A stretch of DNA of 64,000 bases, taken from NCBI GenBank assembly GCA_905147135.1, contig LR990064.1, positions 14,278,001-14,342,000 of the forward strand, in the 5' to 3' direction. Origin of the DNA: Blastobasis lacticolella (lineage: Eukaryota > Arthropoda > Insecta > Lepidoptera > Blastobasidae). The translations under genes were made by a program, and so were the position numbers. Each line of letters starts with the position of its first letter. Position 1 is the first letter of the stretch. The notes under the pieces are model-generated. The model searched no databases, was not told where the DNA came from, and was given only the letters and a program-made list of their open reading frames with translations. Below, piece after piece: positions 62,070-64,000 of the stretch.

Positions 62070-62290
62070 CGGCCGTGTGGTGTCCGGCAGAATAGAATAG
62101 CACCAATGCCTTACGTGTCGTACTAGGCGACTAAGAGTCTCTGTACGGTTTTTGTTACATTTATAACACTGCGCTTGGCAGGCGAACAGGCCTGCCAAAC
62201 GTGGAGATTATGACAATAACCTCCCCTTCCGTGGGAGAGGCCCTAAGTCCTGCAGTGGACTATTTTGAGTTGTGATGGTGGTGGTGTATC
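62070..62290 (+). mobile_element. Retroposon-C, internally deleted
   Basis: GGCCGTGTGGTGTCCGGCAG, CCAATGCCTTACGTGTCGTA, CTTGGCAGGCGAACAGGCCTGCC (small inverted rearrangement), CTCCCCTTCCGTGGGAGAGG, GTGATGGTGGTGGTG. Confidence 0.7.
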
Positions 62291-62565
62291 GGGTAATAGG
62301 GATCTGTCAAGCCTGAGGAGCCGGCCTGGGTGAGTACCACCGCCTCATCTATTTCTGCCACCTAGTAATAATGTTGAAATTATTGTGTTCCCATTTGTTG
62401 CCTACGCAATTACAGGCATGAGCCATTCCTTCTTAGTCCTCATAGACAACGCGGTTCTGCATTTTTTATACTTAAAACATACGTGCAAGTTGTTACAGCC
62501 ACTTCCATTGTCGTCAGCTGTGTTATTGGTATGTAAAGAATGCGAAAAAGTAACAAATACACTTG
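62291..62565. other. Unassigned, with a Repeat-G scrap
   Basis: CAATTACAGGCATGAGCCAT and CTTAGTCCTCATAGACAACG match Repeat-G. The rest is unassigned. Confidence 0.25.
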
Positions 62566-62806
62566 GTTGAACAAATTCACACAGCGCCATCTAACCCCAA
62601 AGAGATTCAAAGCTTGTGTTATGGGTGTTAGATAACTGATAAACTACTTATATACTTTTTTTAAATACGTAATTATTATGCTTACTACACCCAGACCCGT
62701 AACAGAAATTAAAATTCATCATTCCAATTTCTTTCGGTCGGAAATCGATCCCGGGTATCGTGGCAGACCGGCATGTTAACCAACTGAACCACTCAGGTCG
62801 TCAAAA
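62566..62806 (-). mobile_element. SINE-A, full length (minus)
   Basis: GAACAAATTCACACAGCGCC, CACCCAGACCCGTAACAG, GGAAATCGATCCCGGGTATC, CAACTGAACCACTCAGGTCG. The tail is at the left, the head is complete, the B box is slightly mutated. Confidence 0.75.
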
Positions 62807-62937
62807 ACATGAAACATTAGTGCAAGAATCGCAGTTGATACAGCCACAGTTCCCACTCAGCTGTGTTATTGGTATATAAAGCTAACATTACTACATAATT
62901 TCATATAAATCTGCATGAAAGAGTAAAAAACGAGTAG

Positions 62938-63011
62938 TCCATAGGCCGCGGTGACTGCTTACCATCAGGGCCATAAGCTTGTTTGCCACCTTAGCGGTAT
63001 AAAAAAATTAA
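62938..63011 (+). repeat. Repeat-D
   Basis: TCCATAGGCCGCGGTGACTG, CTTACCATCAGGGCCATAAG, TTGCCACCTTAGCGGTATAA and an A run. Immediately followed by Repeat-E in opposite orientation. Confidence 0.6.
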
Positions 63012-63030
63012 AACTTCACTTTTAGGGTTG

Positions 63031-63376
63031 TTTTTTTTTTATATCATACGATAGGCAAACAGGCAAGCGGGCCACCTGATGGAAAGTGGTCACCACTGCC
63101 TATAGACATTAGCAACACCGAGACTATCGCCAATACGTTGCCCACCTCTATAACACGTTACTTTGGCAGCAAAAAGGCAAATATCCCTCCACTGCCAAAG
63201 CCACGGTTCCCCAAATCCCCATCCCATGGAGCACTGGAAACCTTACTCACCGGCAGAAACACAATACTATTTAAAAGAGTATTGCTTAGCTGCGGTATTC
63301 TGTAAGGTGGAGGTACTTCCCCAGTCGGGCGGCTCCAATTCGAACGGGATACCCCGCTATGCCCTACCTCTCTTAA
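63031..63376 (-). mobile_element. Repeat-E, longest copy (~345 bp)
   Basis: T run, ATATCATACGATAGGCAAAC, AATACGTTGCCCACCTCTAT, CACGGTTCCCCAAATCCCCA, AGTATTGCTTAGCTGCGG, CTTCCCCAGTCGGGCGGCTC, ATACCCCGCTATGCCCTACC. A-tail and length suggest a SINE or a LINE 3' end. No coding motif. Confidence 0.65.
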
Positions 63377-63699
63377 AAATTTGCATACTGAAAATTCTTG
63401 TAATCCACAGCCATGTGAACCCAAACAGTACGCTTGTATTACGTGTGTTCATAACGTGTCAACGTGTCAGTGGTACGGCGACAGGCGTAGCGTAGACCGG
63501 GCGACGCGCGACGACGGCAAACAAATAGTGCGGTGGCGACTATATCGCGTCCAATTCTAGCCGTCACTCCCGGACTATATTACCTGCGGGTACACGGAGC
63601 GGGTAGCTCCGATAGATGTTCTAAATAGGGTTGGTGGTAATAGTGGAGTGGAGACTAATTTATGTATGGGTAAATATATTATTATGTATTTAAACAAAG
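63377..63699. other. Unassigned, CpG-rich part
   Basis: 63470-63560 is CpG-rich (GCGACAGGCGTAGCGTAGAC, GGGCGACGCGCGACGACGGC). No open frame of note. Confidence 0.25.
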
Positions 63700-63975
63700 A
63701 ATATTTATTTATTTATTTCCTGTGGCACTTTTGTCCGTGCTTCACTAGGGGGCCCACTGAAAACCAGCGTCACGGCAACTGTCGTGGCATATGCTGAGTG
63801 TGGCCCCATTGCACTCTCCACATGGCACAGGCAACGAGATGAGAGTATCTTTTTTCTTTTTCTTGTTTTATTTATGTCGCTGATTGATTATATTTTTTTA
63901 ATTTAATTGTAAGAGTTTTGTGCTGTGTGTTTGAGTGTAATAAATGTGTTTTACTTTACTTTACTTTACTTTAAA
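63700..63975 (+). mobile_element. LINE 3' end, (TTTAC)n tail
   Basis: CCTGTGGCACTTTTGTCCGTG, GTCGTGGCATATGCTGAGTG and GGCAACGAGATGAGAG are untranslated-like. GTGTAATAAATGTGTTTTAC leads into (TTTAC)n at 63950-63972. A 5'-truncated LINE. Confidence 0.5.
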
Positions 63976-64000
63976 TATCCAATCCGTGGGGCTATTGGCC

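Noticed and set aside
63158..63495. Opposed open frames of 88 and 110 codons
   Set aside because: Mostly inside Repeat-E, which is present in several copies with disrupted frames.
1..64000. CRISPR array, operons, prophage or bacterial regulatory sites
   Set aside because: No regular spacer-repeat structure, no ribosome-binding-site-led gene series. The window is eukaryotic repeat-rich DNA.

Overview
This window looks like a piece of a lepidopteran (moth or butterfly) nuclear chromosome. It is AT-rich, has no operon-like gene packing, and is saturated with transposable-element remnants: tRNA-derived SINEs, 5'-truncated LINE ends with short simple-repeat tails, hAT/Harbinger/piggyBac-like DNA transposons and small foldback MITEs. 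The lepidopteran assignment rests on my recognition of these repeat families and is not proven. No complete host gene is visible. The best host-gene evidence is four isolated exon-like blocks, and I cannot name any of them.

Repeat labels are local to this report and are not database names. SINE-A is tRNA-derived (head near GACCTGAGTGGTTCAGTGG, B box GGTTCGATTCC, 3' part with GATGGCGCTGTGTGAATTTG). SINE-B is tRNA-derived (GTCGGTGGCCTA head, B box GGTTCGAATCC, tail ending near GACATTAACGCCAAGATGAT). Retroposon-C is about 261 bp, from CCGTGTGGTGTCCGGC to GTGATGATGA. Repeat-D has 3' end GCCACCTTAGCGGTATAAAA. Repeat-E contains the complement of GGCAAACAGGCAAGCGGGCC and has an A tail. LINE-F is a LINE ORF2 C-terminus (FKARVNR motif) with its 3' end. 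Repeat-G contains CTACTCAGTGACAAACGAG. MITE-P is a ~138 bp foldback. Repeat-V contains TTCGGGAGCTACGATGCCAC followed by ACAGACAGACAC.

Layout. The left edge (1-427, minus) carries the start of a non-LTR retrotransposon ORF that runs out of the window. From 0.7 to 30 kb there is a dense mosaic of SINE and LINE ends, foldback elements, a direct 220-bp duplication (7.06 and 7.49 kb), a 17-bp minisatellite (10.6 kb), an array of alternating inverted units (18.7-19.1 kb) and a 949-bp TTAA-flanked element (27.7-28.6 kb). At 30.3-31.2 kb a GC-richer block holds a candidate first coding exon with a good splice donor, plus a second exon-like block. A 2.1-kb LINE ORF2 with an intact reverse-transcriptase catalytic core lies at 31.27-33.37 kb and ends in (AAAT)n at 33.66 kb. 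A decayed hAT transposase occupies 35.64-39.22 kb on the minus strand and is split by about 2 kb of satellite-like arrays. An exon-like block lies at 42.80-42.93 kb (plus), and a stronger 64-codon candidate first exon lies on the minus strand at 45.45-45.64 kb.

An 831-bp hAT element with an 8-bp target duplication sits inside a LINE-F copy (46.7-47.5 kb). A 1460-bp Harbinger-like element with 26-bp terminal inverted repeats and TAA duplications sits inside a SINE-A (49.05-50.51 kb) and itself contains a 36-bp-period minisatellite. From 51 to 64 kb the same repeat families continue.

Several nested insertions are resolved by exact target-site duplications (TSDs) read directly from the sequence: retroposon-C three times, SINE-B in MITE-P, an RTE-like end in the second 7-kb duplicate, a short LINE end in another LINE, the hAT, the Harbinger-like and the TTAA element.
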